From Ulva prolifera (taxonomy: Eukaryota > Chlorophyta > Ulvophyceae > Ulvales > Ulvaceae): DNA of 64,000 nt. The stretch spans positions 3,589,921-3,653,920 of the forward strand of contig CM041200.1 of NCBI GenBank assembly GCA_023078555.1, read 5' to 3'. Position 1 is the stretch's first letter. Each line of letters starts with the position of its first letter. A model generated the notes under the pieces. The model had not been told where the DNA came from, did not search any database, and saw nothing but the letters and a program-made list of their open reading frames with translations. The position numbers and the translations under genes are program-made. Below, piece by piece: positions 49,700 to 62,399 of the stretch.

Positions 49700-52045
49700 G
49701 AAAGCAAATGAACCGTTGCACGAACACTCCGCACCATCTGACAGGCAACGGAAAGGTTACTTATTAACCGGGTACATGAGGGTAAGCATTCATTGCTGAT
49801 CGCACGCATGGGCTGCACATCCAGCGTCGAGAGGAACTTGTAGTCATCACGTTTCCGTGCTGGCAGCTCTCGATGTATCCGGATGCGCACAGGTGATAGC
49901 TCGATGCGGCACACTGGCGCAGCATAGAGACACAGAAGAAGTGATAATTTGTCCTCATGTAGCTGTCCATGAGCGAGCACACTGAAAGGTGATGTGCAGC
50001 GCGTACCTGTTGGTGACCGCACAGCCTCACAATTCGTTTGGAACACCGAGATAAGCCTCTGAACCTGTTGTTGGCAGATGTGGTGTTGAACTGCGCCCTT
50101 TTTCGCCTGGCGATCACTTGAGAAGCTTAGCTGTTGCTACCCGCGAGTGACGCTAGGAATCCGCGACGGGATGCACAAGCACAAGAACACACACGCTCCC
50201 TCAGAAATGGCTGTAAATGACAATAAACTTATCGCACTGACTGCCTTATACTCGGCGGACACGGGACATCCTCGCCGACGATGGAAGCGCTACGTCACTT
50301 CTATGTCCCGATCGATGTTGCAATCCCTTAGGACATCATACCTGCACAAATTTATCATTGAACGTCAAGCTGCTGTACGCTGTGTGACAGTAGTCTACGT
50401 CCTGAACCCGCACGTCGATGAATGTTGACAGCTGATGCGCATGCATTACTTCTGCGGCCGAGTGCAACATCGAGAGCCAACGGGGTCACCTCCAAAGCGT
50501 ATTGACAGCCCAGAGAACCATTGCACCATATAACCGTCCAATTTCAAAAATTATATTCGCCACATGCGTCTGCGGTCTTGCACACTGCCCTTGGAGATGA
50601 TTTCCCACCACGTAGGCTCCTTGGTGAATGTCGAACGGCAGTCGCGATTTGCCACGCATGTGCGCAGCGCATGCCGCTGCGGGACAAGAGTGGAATTGCA
50701 TAGCCCGTTGTTGGATCCATGCATGCGACGTATCTGCCTGTGTACATTGCATTGACAACGGCGTAGCTCAAAGCATACGTCGGTGTGGGTTCGGACTAGA
50801 GACGGTACCACTGGCTCATGTCATCAGCGCATCATTCTGCGGGGATGCAGTCTCGACGTCTTGTGAGGGCGAATTTCGGATAATATACACATCAACGACG
50901 AAGGCATCATCAGCACGAACGTAGCGACACAGGTTCAGATTCTGTGTAGAATTTAGGTTAGTGGATGCCCTCCCCGGTGCATCGTGCATCCGGGTGAGGT
51001 ACGTAATGGGCTTTGGTTCGGCAAAAGTTGACTGTTTCAAGCAACTCTTAACATTTATATCTGACGCAAGTGCCAGGGATAGGTTTAGATTCTTTTTCTT
51101 ATTTGCACTCTTGTCGGGTATCGCGTCGCTTTTGGACAACGTTTAGCAATCGTCAGATTGTGATTGTGCAACGCCGCGATGCCTGCGCACTTCGCTGGAA
51201 GACATTTCACAAGGCCTCCTTTTGGCTTCTTGTCCGCTGATGAACGCACTGAGGCAGGCCCAGAGTAGCGCGATCATTGTGGACCGTCCAGTTGCGTGCA
51301 CTATGCAGTCTTCTGTCTGAGGTAGAAATCTCGCTGTATGATGCTAACTGAACAAGAATCACAAACTAAACGTCACAAGCTTCGGCCTTCCCAAAGAGCA
51401 TCGATCATGTGCACTTTCACCTCGAGCTCATTGTCAACTTACGCTAAAAGCTCCCAACTCACAGACAGTAGGATCCTATGCAGACCCTTCATGAGGTTGG
51501 TTGCACCCTCACTGACTTGCTCACCAAGAACAGGACTCGTGGCTTGCCTGTCAATTCCTTTCCCATCTGCATTGGACACTGTAGGGCATGATGGACGTCA
51601 ACACATCAAGAAATCGGCCGCCCGCCATATTTCTTACAGATTTCCTTGCAACATGCGCTTAGGGGACACAGACACAAGAGCATCGCAACTGGACTGGTCA
51701 TGTGGAACAGATTGCCTAGCTCAAGTGCTGCTAAATCGGTACTGTTGGCTTCCACCGATAGCCATCATCTCTATCAGCTTGCAGTGCTGATGAGGTCGCA
51801 GCTATGTGGTCGAATGGGATGCATTTCTGTTTCCACCACACTGTTGACGTCCATATTTCTCCCTACTGCTTGTAAGAGCCTTGATCATCGCTGGCACGGA
51901 TCATGGCAGCGCCGCCTCAGCAAGACAGGCAGCGCAGTCAAAGCTTCTACAACTACCGCTTGTTTCGGCCGCGGGTAGGCCGGAGTAAATTCTTCACTGC
52001 TGAAAGCTGTGCCATTTCAGGGCAAAAACAGCAACTCAGTTCCCC
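49700..52045. other. Spacer between gene B start and gene A end (unit 2)
   Basis: Same content as 22,886-25,231; nothing recognised beyond presumptive promoter and 3' flank. Confidence 0.45.
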
Positions 52046-52111
52046 GGGTGGGACTATGAGAGGTAGCAGAAAGATCATGGGTGGGACTATGAGAGGTAGC
52101 AGAAAGATTCC
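52046..52111. repeat. 33-bp tandem repeat covering the stop codon of gene A (unit 2)
   Basis: Two 33-bp units, identical to those at 25,232-25,297. Here the TAG stop is at 52,087-52,089. Confidence 0.95.
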
Positions 52112-55100
52112 GGCAACTCCAGAATGACTGTTCCATCTGAAATTGTCACGCTGGTCTGGCATGTTCCAGCAGGATTTGAAGGAATGAAACCAGTGATCCA
52201 TGCGTCACCAACAACCTTCACTCCTGTGGCTGGGACTCCATCAAATTGCACATTTGGAACCCCTGCGAATCGTGCAGCAATATCAACATGGATGATGGAT
52301 GCAATTTCTTAATGATGGTACGCACAGCACAGCATGTGAACAACAAGATGCGCGCAAGTCTGGTGGAAATGCAATATCGATAATCTGGATCTGCATGCGT
52401 ATGGTTGCATAGCTGGCCATGCAGTCATACGCATGCAGAGCCAGATGTCAAAGTTCCATCCACGTTCAATTCCACATTCGCTCACATACATGGATGGCAC
52501 AGGGGTATACTTCCATGCATCTTGCATGCACTCTGAGGCCACACATGGGCAGGCTAGCCATCGAGTAATAGTGATGCCACCATCGCATGTCCCCTATGCT
52601 TGGATGGGACACGGAATTCTGCAGTTGTGTCATCTTGCTGGGAATGACAGCCCACAGAACAAGCACGCACCATTGAGCGCATCGAAGTTGGCACCTCCGA
52701 TGATGAACGTGTTGGGCCCGGGCTGCGCCTTCATGCCACGGTCTGGCATGATGTCATAAACAGACGGGTTGCCATTGTTCACGAGTGTCGCATCTACTGG
52801 CACATTGAAGAGGATGTTGCCCGAGTTCATACTGGCAATGATGTGCACTCCTCCAGGAGCATGGATGATATCAAGGCCTGGGGATCTCGGGTAGTTTGCA
52901 TCATCCTTATCGGTCACTTGTTTGCCAGTCTTTGGGTTGTAGCGGATGGTGTGCTTCTTGTACCCTGCGATGAAGAGGCGCTCCTTGAATGCACCGCCAA
53001 ATGCGTGAGAGTTATACTCAGTCATGCCACCAAGCGCTGACTGCATCACTATGTCTGGCTTGCACTGTGTAGGGTACTCATTCTTGAGCTGGTTCAGCGC
53101 AATGAATGCGCATTCATGTGACGCGCCCTGACGGCAACGCGCCAAGTTAGGAGCACCAGCATAGCAACCCTGCACAAAGAGTTTTCGTATACAGTCTTCC
53201 ATGATTCTCTTCGATGATACACAGTATCCTCTTCAGGAACTCCTTGACAAGCAGAGCCCCTTCACACCTAGAATAGGAGATTCTTCACGCCGGGTCCCTG
53301 CCATGGCAGGAGCAAAGACAACGACATACCTGCCTCAAGTCCACATAGACCGCGTCCCCAGTCTCTGGGTCCGGAGCAGTCTTTGGCGCCAGCGTGTTGG
53401 TGACGCCTGTCAAGGTTGCGCCAAACTTCTTGTTTGGCCCGTTGATTGTGACCATCACATTCCCTCGAATGCCTACTCGGACATCATATGGGTTGCGTGT
53501 GCCGGTGGCGAAGTTTGTAATGGAGGGATTTGTCTGTCTTACCCAGTCGCCCTGGCGCTGATCCATAGGGTCTGTAATATTCCCAGGGGCATTGGGTAGA
53601 ACCTCATACGTCGCCACACCGCTGAAGCTGGGAGAGTTGATGTCGATGTCCAAAATGTTCGCACATGTGGGATTGTCCTGCGAGACATCACAGCGAAGCC
53701 AGTCAGCCAGACATCAGCGCAAGAGAGTCAATGGTGTTCTGCGATCGGCAGGGACTGGTAGAAGGCAGCAGAGCGCAGTGGCAGCATTTCGGACAGATGC
53801 TGCTACTAGGGCAGGACCACATGCATACTCACAGCGATCCAGTGCAAAAGGTCGGTCTGGAGCACGATAGCAGCACCAAAGAGCACACCGGGAGCAGCCC
53901 AAGCGCGCCAGGAATGCCAGCATTCGTCTGACTGCCAACCGCCACCAGCAGATGTCCGTTGTGCGCAAAGTCGATGCCATTGACAACATGATCCCCATTT
54001 GCAACTGAGAGGTTTTCGATGAACTTGACGGCTTCCGGCTTGGCATCTGAGGGCTTGACATAGTAAATCTGCACCCACACCTCACAGAACTGGACTCTCC
54101 TGCTTCAAGTGGCACACTGGACTGACAACAGCATGATTCTGCTTGCACGTAGGTCATTGCTGCCCATGGACCCTTCTGGCGAAACCATTCATTTCAAGAC
54201 CGAAGCAGATGCCGGCTGCACCATTGCATACCGCACACAAGCAATGCTGGGACGGACAGGCGATCAATGTGATAGAAGCCTCCGCACCGCGCCATCATAC
54301 GGAGCCGGATCATCTGGTGGCTCGCCTCCTTGAGAGTAGAGTGGAGACAAACTGAAGTAGAGCTTCCAGTCATCATCAGAGTCACGGGGGTCACAGGCCA
54401 GCCCGAGGATGGACCAGGCGCCACGTGTCGATGTGAGTTTGTACGGCTGGGGGGTGGCAACCACCATTCGGCTGCTCACAACTTCATAATTGCTGTCCAA
54501 GGTGTACTCATGGATCCCACCAAGGCGTTGACCGTTGGCATATGCACTGGCAACATACAGCTTTCCATGGCAGAACTTGAGTCGGCACGGCTGCACAATG
54601 AATGAACACGTTGATAGTGCAGCACCACTGGCAGGTATGCCACGCTATATGCAGCGTCCAGTTGCACAGGGAGCAATTTTTTCCAGGCAGCGATTGATGC
54701 ATTCCCTGTTCGATCATCTTGCATGTGCACAGAGATCAGAATGCACCGCTTGATGCATCACACCTCAGAGAATGGAACAGATAGCTGCTTGTACTTGGGG
54801 ACGTCTCCAAAGGGACCGCCTTGTGAGGAAGTCACACCCGCTGCCGCAGCAGCGATGGTGACCTTCACGGCGTTTGAGGTCCTTGTGCCACGCTTCACAG
54901 TGATGTCATACTCCCCAGGCGCCAGCTGTGGGTATGTAAAAGAGATTGAAGCGCGCTCGTGTTGCTTTATCTCTGCCTCGACTGACCCAATGAAGACCAC
55001 CGCTGGCTCTTGCAGCAGAAAACCTGCATGTTCACAGTGCTGCGGGTGTTGTTTGTGCCTGGTCAGCTGCTGCAGTTTTCAGGATAATACAGCTGGGCCC

Positions 55101-58100
55101 TGGGGCACGGCTCCCAGTAAGCTTCAACCCAAGCAGCATTGGATCAGAGATCAGCGTTCTCAGAATGGTGTGACACGCTTGGCATGGGGGGGGGGGGGGG
55201 GGGGGGGGGGCATCATGCGGCAGAGAGCACCTTTGATGACTCCATTGTTGCCAGGCTTTGCAGTTGAGTCTGTGGTGAGCTCGTTGATTGTTGGGGGTTG
55301 CTGGGAGATGTCGGCAAAGCTGCTGCTGATGGGCAGGCCATTGACGGTGACTTGCACAGACGCAGCTGCCGGCATCAGGAGCCTGCACTCGAGCACCGGC
55401 GCCATGTCACATGGCGTCAGTTCAGTCAGGAGTTATGCACCACGACGTCAGGTAGCCATGCACCACAACACACCCCTGGTGTATGCGGAGCACACACCTC
55501 ACGTCAAGCTCATGGTTGCCCTCGGGCTGATTGAAGTTGCCTGTGGCGAGCATTGTGCCGCCTACAGCAACGTAGGCCTGGGCGCCGGCAGGTGCACCGC
55601 CGACCATCACAGCGGCCGCGCCGCCGGCGTGGTAGAACACTCCCCGCATGCGCAGCACAAATGAGCCAGCCTTGGGCTGGTCCGGCTCTTGCGCCGCAAA
55701 CGGTGTGGATGTCATGAACGCGCGGTCAGGGTTGGCGGGCAGCGGGTCGAGCTTCGAGGTGGTGGTGTATACCTGTGTCAGCGACCCTGCATGCACTCGT
55801 GGGCGTTGTGGTATGCGCCCTGCACGTAGGGCTGCTCGATGCGAGTGTGATATGGACAGCATTGTTGAGGAGGGCATAAAAATTTGAGTGGATGTGTGAT
55901 GCAGTCCCTGCGATGCTTCCTGCGTCAGTATCCATGTCCTCATGACACACAAGCTTGTGCCACATCATGGACATCGGGACGCCAAGCAACCAAGAAGACC
56001 TTGTTGGGCACCAACAAATCCAAGGCACACGGACCCACACACATGCCAAAACGGGCGGGGCAAGGGCACCTGGAACTTCCTTCTCGGGAGCGACGACGAT
56101 GGTCTGGCTGGTGGACAGTGACAGCATCGCATCGTCAGTGATTGTCAGTGACATGGTGTACGTGCCAAACGGATAGAAGCACTTTGCAACCTCGTTCTTG
56201 CCAACCACCTCACCGGAGGTCACGTCCTCCCAGAGGAACGCCTGGAGCTTGCGATTAGGGTCGTGTGTGTGGCTCGTTGAACCATCAATGATCACCTGCA
56301 CACGGCCTGCCCCCTTGCGCCTTCGGGTACAATTGAACGATGCACATAAGCAAGTAGGAAGTTTGCCTGATTGCAGGGATGTACAATGTGGTCGGCTGCT
56401 AAACACACAGCTCACCCTTGCGCACAGCATGCATGAGCGTACGGATTGCTAGATGCTGTAGCGTTGGCAGTTCGTAGCACTCCTGCATTCTTAGCTACAC
56501 ATGCAAGTGCATTTCAGACCAGTGTGAGCACCTCAGCGCCGCCCACACTCTCAGGCTCGGTGAACACAGTGTCCCCTGAGACCACAGGGTGCAATGTGTG
56601 TGCCTTGGCCCAGGGGTCGCCCCCGACGCCCGTCATTGTCGCCTGTCCCAGCTCTGTGCTGCCACCCCAGAATGACATCAGGACTGCTGCCTCAAGGAAG
56701 GCGGTCGGCTCGAAAAAGCCAATGACCCGGCGGGCGGTGCCGCCAGCAATGATAAACGGTGGATCCACCGGCGCGGGATTACCTGGACCTGAGCACCTGG
56801 ACACGCCACGGTTGTCATGTGCTCGATCGCTGAGATTCTTGGATGCCGCTGTGACAGTACCCAGTGGTTGGCATCGAGGACTGCTGGCAGACCAGCAGAA
56901 CATGCTTCTTCAACAAATCAAAACACGACCAGCCTGTCAAACAGAGCCCCGCCATCATTCATTGATCCTGAAATGGCTAATACTCTGGCAGATTGGAATG
57001 GTATTGATAAGTGTTTACAGATGCATGCGTGTCCCATTTTGGTGTACATCAAAGGCGCACTTGACCCGCGGTGCATTTCCGCCTTCACCAAACTGGATGA
57101 CAAAGTACGGAATGGCTGCATCATTCTCGTTCTCCAGGAGGCTGCATGAGATGTGTGTGATGGTTTGCTGGGTCTTCCCTGAGTTTGTCAGCCGCAGAGC
57201 AGCAGCATTGCTCTGCCAGTCATCTGGGGCGACCTCCCCAAAGCCCACAGATGGGGGGTCCACATTGATAGCGCCTTCGATCCGCTGCAGCTTCCCAGAT
57301 GCCACGCACGCTTTCATGCCTTTTGGAACTGAGAAAGTGACTGGCACCATACGTGTTGCACTGGTAGGAGGTGCGGTAGGCTCCGTTGGTGCAGAGGGCT
57401 CTGGAGCGGGGTCAACTGTTGGCTCAGGCGCCTGTGGCACTGGTGGGGGATCCTCAGGAGGGAGCTGCGGCTCACTCTCTGGGGGTGTGGCCACTGGTGG
57501 CGCAGGTCCTGGAGGGGGCGCCGACGCAGCCGGAGGGTTGCCCTCGACATCCAGAGACTGATCGGGCTTAAAAGACTCTGCATCAGGGGAAGAGGATTCA
57601 GTCAAGGGTGGGTCGACAGGGCTGCCAACGGGCGTGGCATCCTGCGGGGGAGTGGTCTGCTCCGCTGTGTTAGTGTTTTCATCGGGATCTGTGTCGGGAT
57701 CACGATCAGGCTGGGAGTCAGTGTTGTCAGGATCTTTGGTGTTTGATGTGTCTGTGTCAGTGAGCCCATTGTCTGTGTCTTCAGATTGAGGAGTAACAGA
57801 GTCAGGGTCAGGTGCTCCAGAATGCTCTGGTTCATTATCTGCAACCATGGCCACACCAGTGTCACCGAGACTCGTTGGCTCCTATTTCAGAACATGCAGT
57901 ACACTGCTGCAGCTGGTTGCATCTCTGCGACCATGTGTCCATGGATAAATCAAGTCAACGCGAGGGCCTCAGCTCCAGCATGCGCACAACAGCAGTATCT
58001 CACAACACTGCTGCAAGCCCGATCGCAGCTTCCCAGCGCAATCCAATCGCAGGAATAGACGTACCAAACATCGGGGCCTGCACTTCGCGAGCATATATTT

Positions 58101-61100
58101 CAATGCCGTTGAGGATCGGGTTCTGGACCTTCCGCCGGAGCTCAATCATGAGGCTAGGAGCTGTAGGCATGATCACAAACTCCTTGACAACCGCCTTCAG
58201 ATAGCCACCCTCAGCCGCCAGGTCCACATCCTCGAACTGCAGTCAGTACTATTCAGCACAAGCGGCATCCAATCGTAGCGGCCTTTCACAACTGTGGCGC
58301 CAATTTGAGATTCATATGAATGCAGGCAACACGGCACGCGCACATCGGCACTGCTAGCAGTACGAGCAGAGAGATGGTGCTGGGAGGGGTGGAGCGTCAC
58401 CTGAGGGTTGCCATTCACATACACATCAAACGTGCGGTCACCAGGTGTGTCAAACGCCACCTCGGCAAAGTGCAGCACGACGCGCAGCTGGGAGCCAGGC
58501 ACGACCGGGATCTGCAGGGTGATGTCTGAGGCGGGTGCAAAGCAGTGGGTGCTGTACAGCCCAGCCTTGCCAGCCGGCATCCCCGTGATGGCCTGGTCTG
58601 TGGTGAACTTCTGGAACCCCGCGGCGGCCAGGGTCTCCATGGGAGCCCAGCCCGGGCCGGCCGAGCCGCAGGCCGCGGCGCGCGCGAGGCCTGTGCCAGC
58701 GAGGATGCGGCTGCGATCCGCTGCAGCAGCGTCGACGCCTGGGCCGTCGACAGCAATAGCGCTGATCATTGGCAGTCCCACCTGCGCGACCACAAAGCAC
58801 TTGCACTGCTGCTGTGTCATGGGCACTGCCGGGCTCATGGTGATGAGTTGAAGCTAACGCTTGTGGTGCATGCAGATGGTGTTGGCACCTGCTGCTGGGA
58901 CTCTTTCTGCATGTTCCATGCATGTAGAGCACATGATCGACGCAACGGCTACATGGCAAGTGTATGGACTGAGCGACCCATTGACTGCTCTTGCCCAGCT
59001 ATACGTGCGGCATGTGATGCACACAACGAGGGCAAGGGAAGCGCACAGCAGCGGTGACCGTCACCGTCATGCGGCTGCTTGTCGCGCTGGCTGCGACAGA
59101 CATGCCGACAGCAGCGTTCGTGCCAACATCCTTGAAGATGTCCACATTGGCTGCCAGGGGCATGCCGTCCACAGCAACGTCCAGAAGCCGCGAGCCCACG
59201 GTTGCCATCCCTCTGCGAGCAGCCAGAACCTCACACATGGCCACTATGCTGCAGCAACTATCTTGCGGGAAAGCACGGGACAATCTAAGGAGCGTACGAG
59301 GTTTCGGCAAAGTAGGGCGTGATGGTGTACTGCTGGCCGTCCCGCACGTGAAACGTCGCTGTGATGGCGCCGCCCGCCGCCGTCATGCAGACCTCTCTGA
59401 AAGCACCAGCCGCAACCAGGTCAGCCAGAGCGGGGTCAGCGGGGGTGATGACGGAGGCGATACGAGACAGCGACAGGTCAGCGCTCGTGAACGCCTCGGG
59501 TCCGGGGTACAGGATCTCGCCACCGGGGCTCTGCAGGAAGACCTTGGAGCCGCAGGCGACCACTATATGGTCATCAGCGCGGTCCAGCAACGTCAAGCCG
59601 ACGGCGCTGGATTTGGCCGTAATCTGCGACACCTCTATCCCTGTGATTGGCGGGAACCCGTTCAAGGACGACACGACGACCTGCATGCCGTCCGGCCCTG
59701 CATGCACAATGCAGAATCAGAAGTTTGTGCCTGCTGACATCATGCTGCTGACACAGTTGCGAACGACGTCGACGTGGTGGGGAAATTTGGCAGCGCAGGC
59801 GGGGAGCACCAGCGCGGGCCTGGAAACGCTTGCTCTGGTATTTTGAGTCACCGGTGCCGGCTGCAAACTCCTCTCGGCTCTCCGCAAACACCTCATGGCC
59901 GTCCACGGTCACGATGATGTCCGACTGTGCGTAGACGGCGGATCGAGTAAAGAACAGCACGACCTCATACGTGACATCCTGCATGAAACCGTAGCGGTGT
60001 CGCACCAGGCCGACACATGACCTCGTTTTCGTTGGTACACATCTACCACCAGAGAAGAGCCTGCTCACAGACACAGCCCGGAGATAGTGCACAAGCAAGA
60101 ACTTGAGCAAGCTGACACCTTGATTAGGTATCATTTTGCAGCCTATGGGTCAACAAAAGGGCCGCTCACAAGGAAACAGTTGTGTAGGCAAAGTAAACTG
60201 AAGCTGAGGCACCCAAAGGCACTGTGCCCACGATTGAACACCACAACGTCAAGAAGCGGGCACAGATCTGAACATGTTGCGCACAAGATCAAACGAGCTT
60301 GGGGCAATTCTTTGCAGGCGTCATGTTTGGCAAGCAGGTGTCGATGCGGTTGCACCTCATCTAGAGGCAGGTTGAATTCCAGTTGGTCAGAATCAACTGC
60401 AGGCAAGCATATATCCTGGAAGAGTGCAGCATTGCGACTTGCATCTCCAACCTGTGCCACAATGACATCTTGCTTCTCAAGGAACTTGCTGCTTGCCATG
60501 TTGAGGTCTGTGCTCAGGGTCTCTGGCGTGGTGGGCAGCGAGGAGCATGCCATGCGATATACTACCAGTGCCGCCTGTTGGTCTGTGTCGCCCTCCGCTA
60601 CAGCACCACAGGCTGTGATGTTGACAAACGAGCTTGGATGCGGGCAAGACACACAAGCGATCACAAGCTCGCACCCGTGGTCTCAAACACCTGTGCCACT
60701 GGTTCAGGGCACTCTTTGGTGGCATAAATCTGAATTCCACTGATCAGAGCAGGGCCACTGCCATCAACAGGTATGAAAGACAGCTGAAGAAGACCTGTGT
60801 CAAGTGACAGCAAGTCCGTGTCCAGGGTGCCACCGCCACTGCCGTTTGCAGACACATCATACTCACTTTCTAGAGGCCTGCCATTAGTATGAATTCTGAG
60901 TGTCCTTGGTGTATCTGTAGGGTCGGCGAAATACATCCTGACTCGGAGCGAGCATTCAGGTGGCACAGCAAAGGTAAAATCCAATTGTGTGTTAGTGGCT
61001 TCGCAAGTTGATGAGAATAAAGAGCCTTCTTCAGCAGCACGGTTTTGCAAGTGCCTGACACCGGTGCCGCTTGCCTGTAAAGAAGCGCAGCATGGAAACG

Positions 61101-61431
61101 AAACTGTCTGTGTCTAGATGCAGGTGTGGGTTGCCAGATCATATGTGCTGAGCCACTGTGTTCTAATGCAATCAACGACGAAGCCCACCAAGAAGTCAGA
61201 GGATGGTTTCCAGTCGGCACTGTCCAGCCAAACGCCCGTGCCTTTGTCGAAGCAGTGCATGCTTTTGAGAAGTTTGCCATCGGGTTGCAGCAGCTCCGTG
61301 GTAGCCTGAACTTGTAAAAGGTCCCGGATGTGCGAACTTGCCGACACTATGCCACAGAAAAGGAGTAGAGCGCCGATCTGCGCCGCTGCTGCTTGTGCCG
61401 GGATGCTTCTCATGGGTCCGAATCTCCACAT
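52087..61431 (-). CDS. Gene A: secreted malectin-like/PKD/IPT/beta-propeller protein, intact copy
   Basis: Nineteen exons, 5'->3': 61189-61431, 60675-61074, 60356-60597, 59810-59978, 59298-59697, 59047-59212, 58401-58781, 58065-58236, 57061-57838, 56532-56796, 56070-56295, 55498-55786, 55231-55382, 54764-55023, 54288-54590, 53889-54068, 53330-53677, 52671-53169, 52087-52262. They total 1,882 codons plus TAG with consistent phases. Signal peptide ~1-31 (IGALLLFCGIVSA). Malectin-like modules ~82-215, 250-375, 395-540 and 555-724 (LRVVLHFAE, NPILNGIEIYA). Asp/Thr/Pro linker 725-888. ASH-like ~905-985 (DPPSVGFGEV). PKD ~1073-1147 (YPFGTYTMSLTITDD). PA14-like ~1150-1270. IPT ~1275-1370. GSDH-like propeller ~1382-1790 (SILGLACDP, GTRNPYDV). 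C-terminal IPT with FCYLS end. Inferred role: extracellular sugar-binding matrix protein. The propeller's catalytic residues are not established. Confidence 0.88.
55186..55210. repeat. Poly-G tract (25 G) in intron 13 of gene A (unit 2)
   Basis: Lies 20 bases downstream, in the sense of the gene, of the exon 13 donor. It shows that a G tract is genuinely present in this intron, in contrast to the inflated version in unit 1. Confidence 0.9.
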
Positions 61432-62399
61432 TCAGCAGTACTGGCGACCGTTCCAGCCCCACACTGTACGACAGTAACAAGCAGGATGTCACAAATAATA
61501 CTCATGCGTCTTCTGACGGTATCATCCGATTGACCACGACGTTGCGCTGCTTCGGAGGAAAGCGACTTGCAATGGCTCTCGCCAGCACTGCAACGAGCAC
61601 GCTCATGTCAAAGAGCAAAAATATGCGCAGTACAGGGAAACATGCAGGTTTCCTCCAACATGAGCGAAATGTTTGGCAACTGCGAGCAAACATCAGGACG
61701 CCAACTGGACACCGGAACCGACTGCGAACTTGCTATTCTTGGGCTGCTGCATAACTTCCGTGTCATGCCAGCGCTCTGAGACACTGCAGAAACGTGATCC
61801 GCACCACAGACGGTATAGAAAATGGTTTAAACAGCCTCAGACTATCTCCAGCGGAGCAGCAACTGCTGCACCCGCGCGATATTATGGATCAAACAAGGCA
61901 GCACCTACACCAGACTTCGGGCGGAGGGGCTTCACGGTGATCTTGAGTCCTAGTACAAATGTAAGAAACTATAATCAGTAGTCTGGTGTCAATGTAACCC
62001 GTCCATGCACTGAAACAGTCCCAGCATATTTGTGCCGGTACACAACGGTGTTCAGCAGCCCTGCAAAGGAAGCGCAGAGTGTACGCGCGCTGTCTACTTG
62101 CTGCCGGTTGACTAACGCATTCATGGTGTGGCCCGTTACATCGCGGATCTGCCGACGCCAATACCTCTTCACGATACGAAATACCGGGCGCCAGCGAATG
62201 CATGCTTCTGCCACAATTGTGCAGTTGTGCGGGCACATGCAATGTGCAAAGACTGCTTCTGCCGGTGATCTAATCGATACACATGGCGTCAGCTGCGTGT
62301 TTCCTCCTCCCGCTGTCTGAGGGCCTCGTACTGAACTTGTTGAGCGTCGAGTTTGCCTTGCCTGTCTAGTTCTGAAAATATAAATCGTCCGAAGCTCCC
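61432..62399. other. Head-to-head intergenic region, gene A / YchF (unit 2)
   Basis: Counterpart of 34,800-35,767. It presumably carries promoters of both flanking genes. A plus-strand ATG at 61,571 opens a Ser/Thr/Ala-rich transit-like peptide that could be the true YchF 5' exon. Near 62,290 and 62,370 it differs from unit 1 by single-base indels. Confidence 0.4.
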
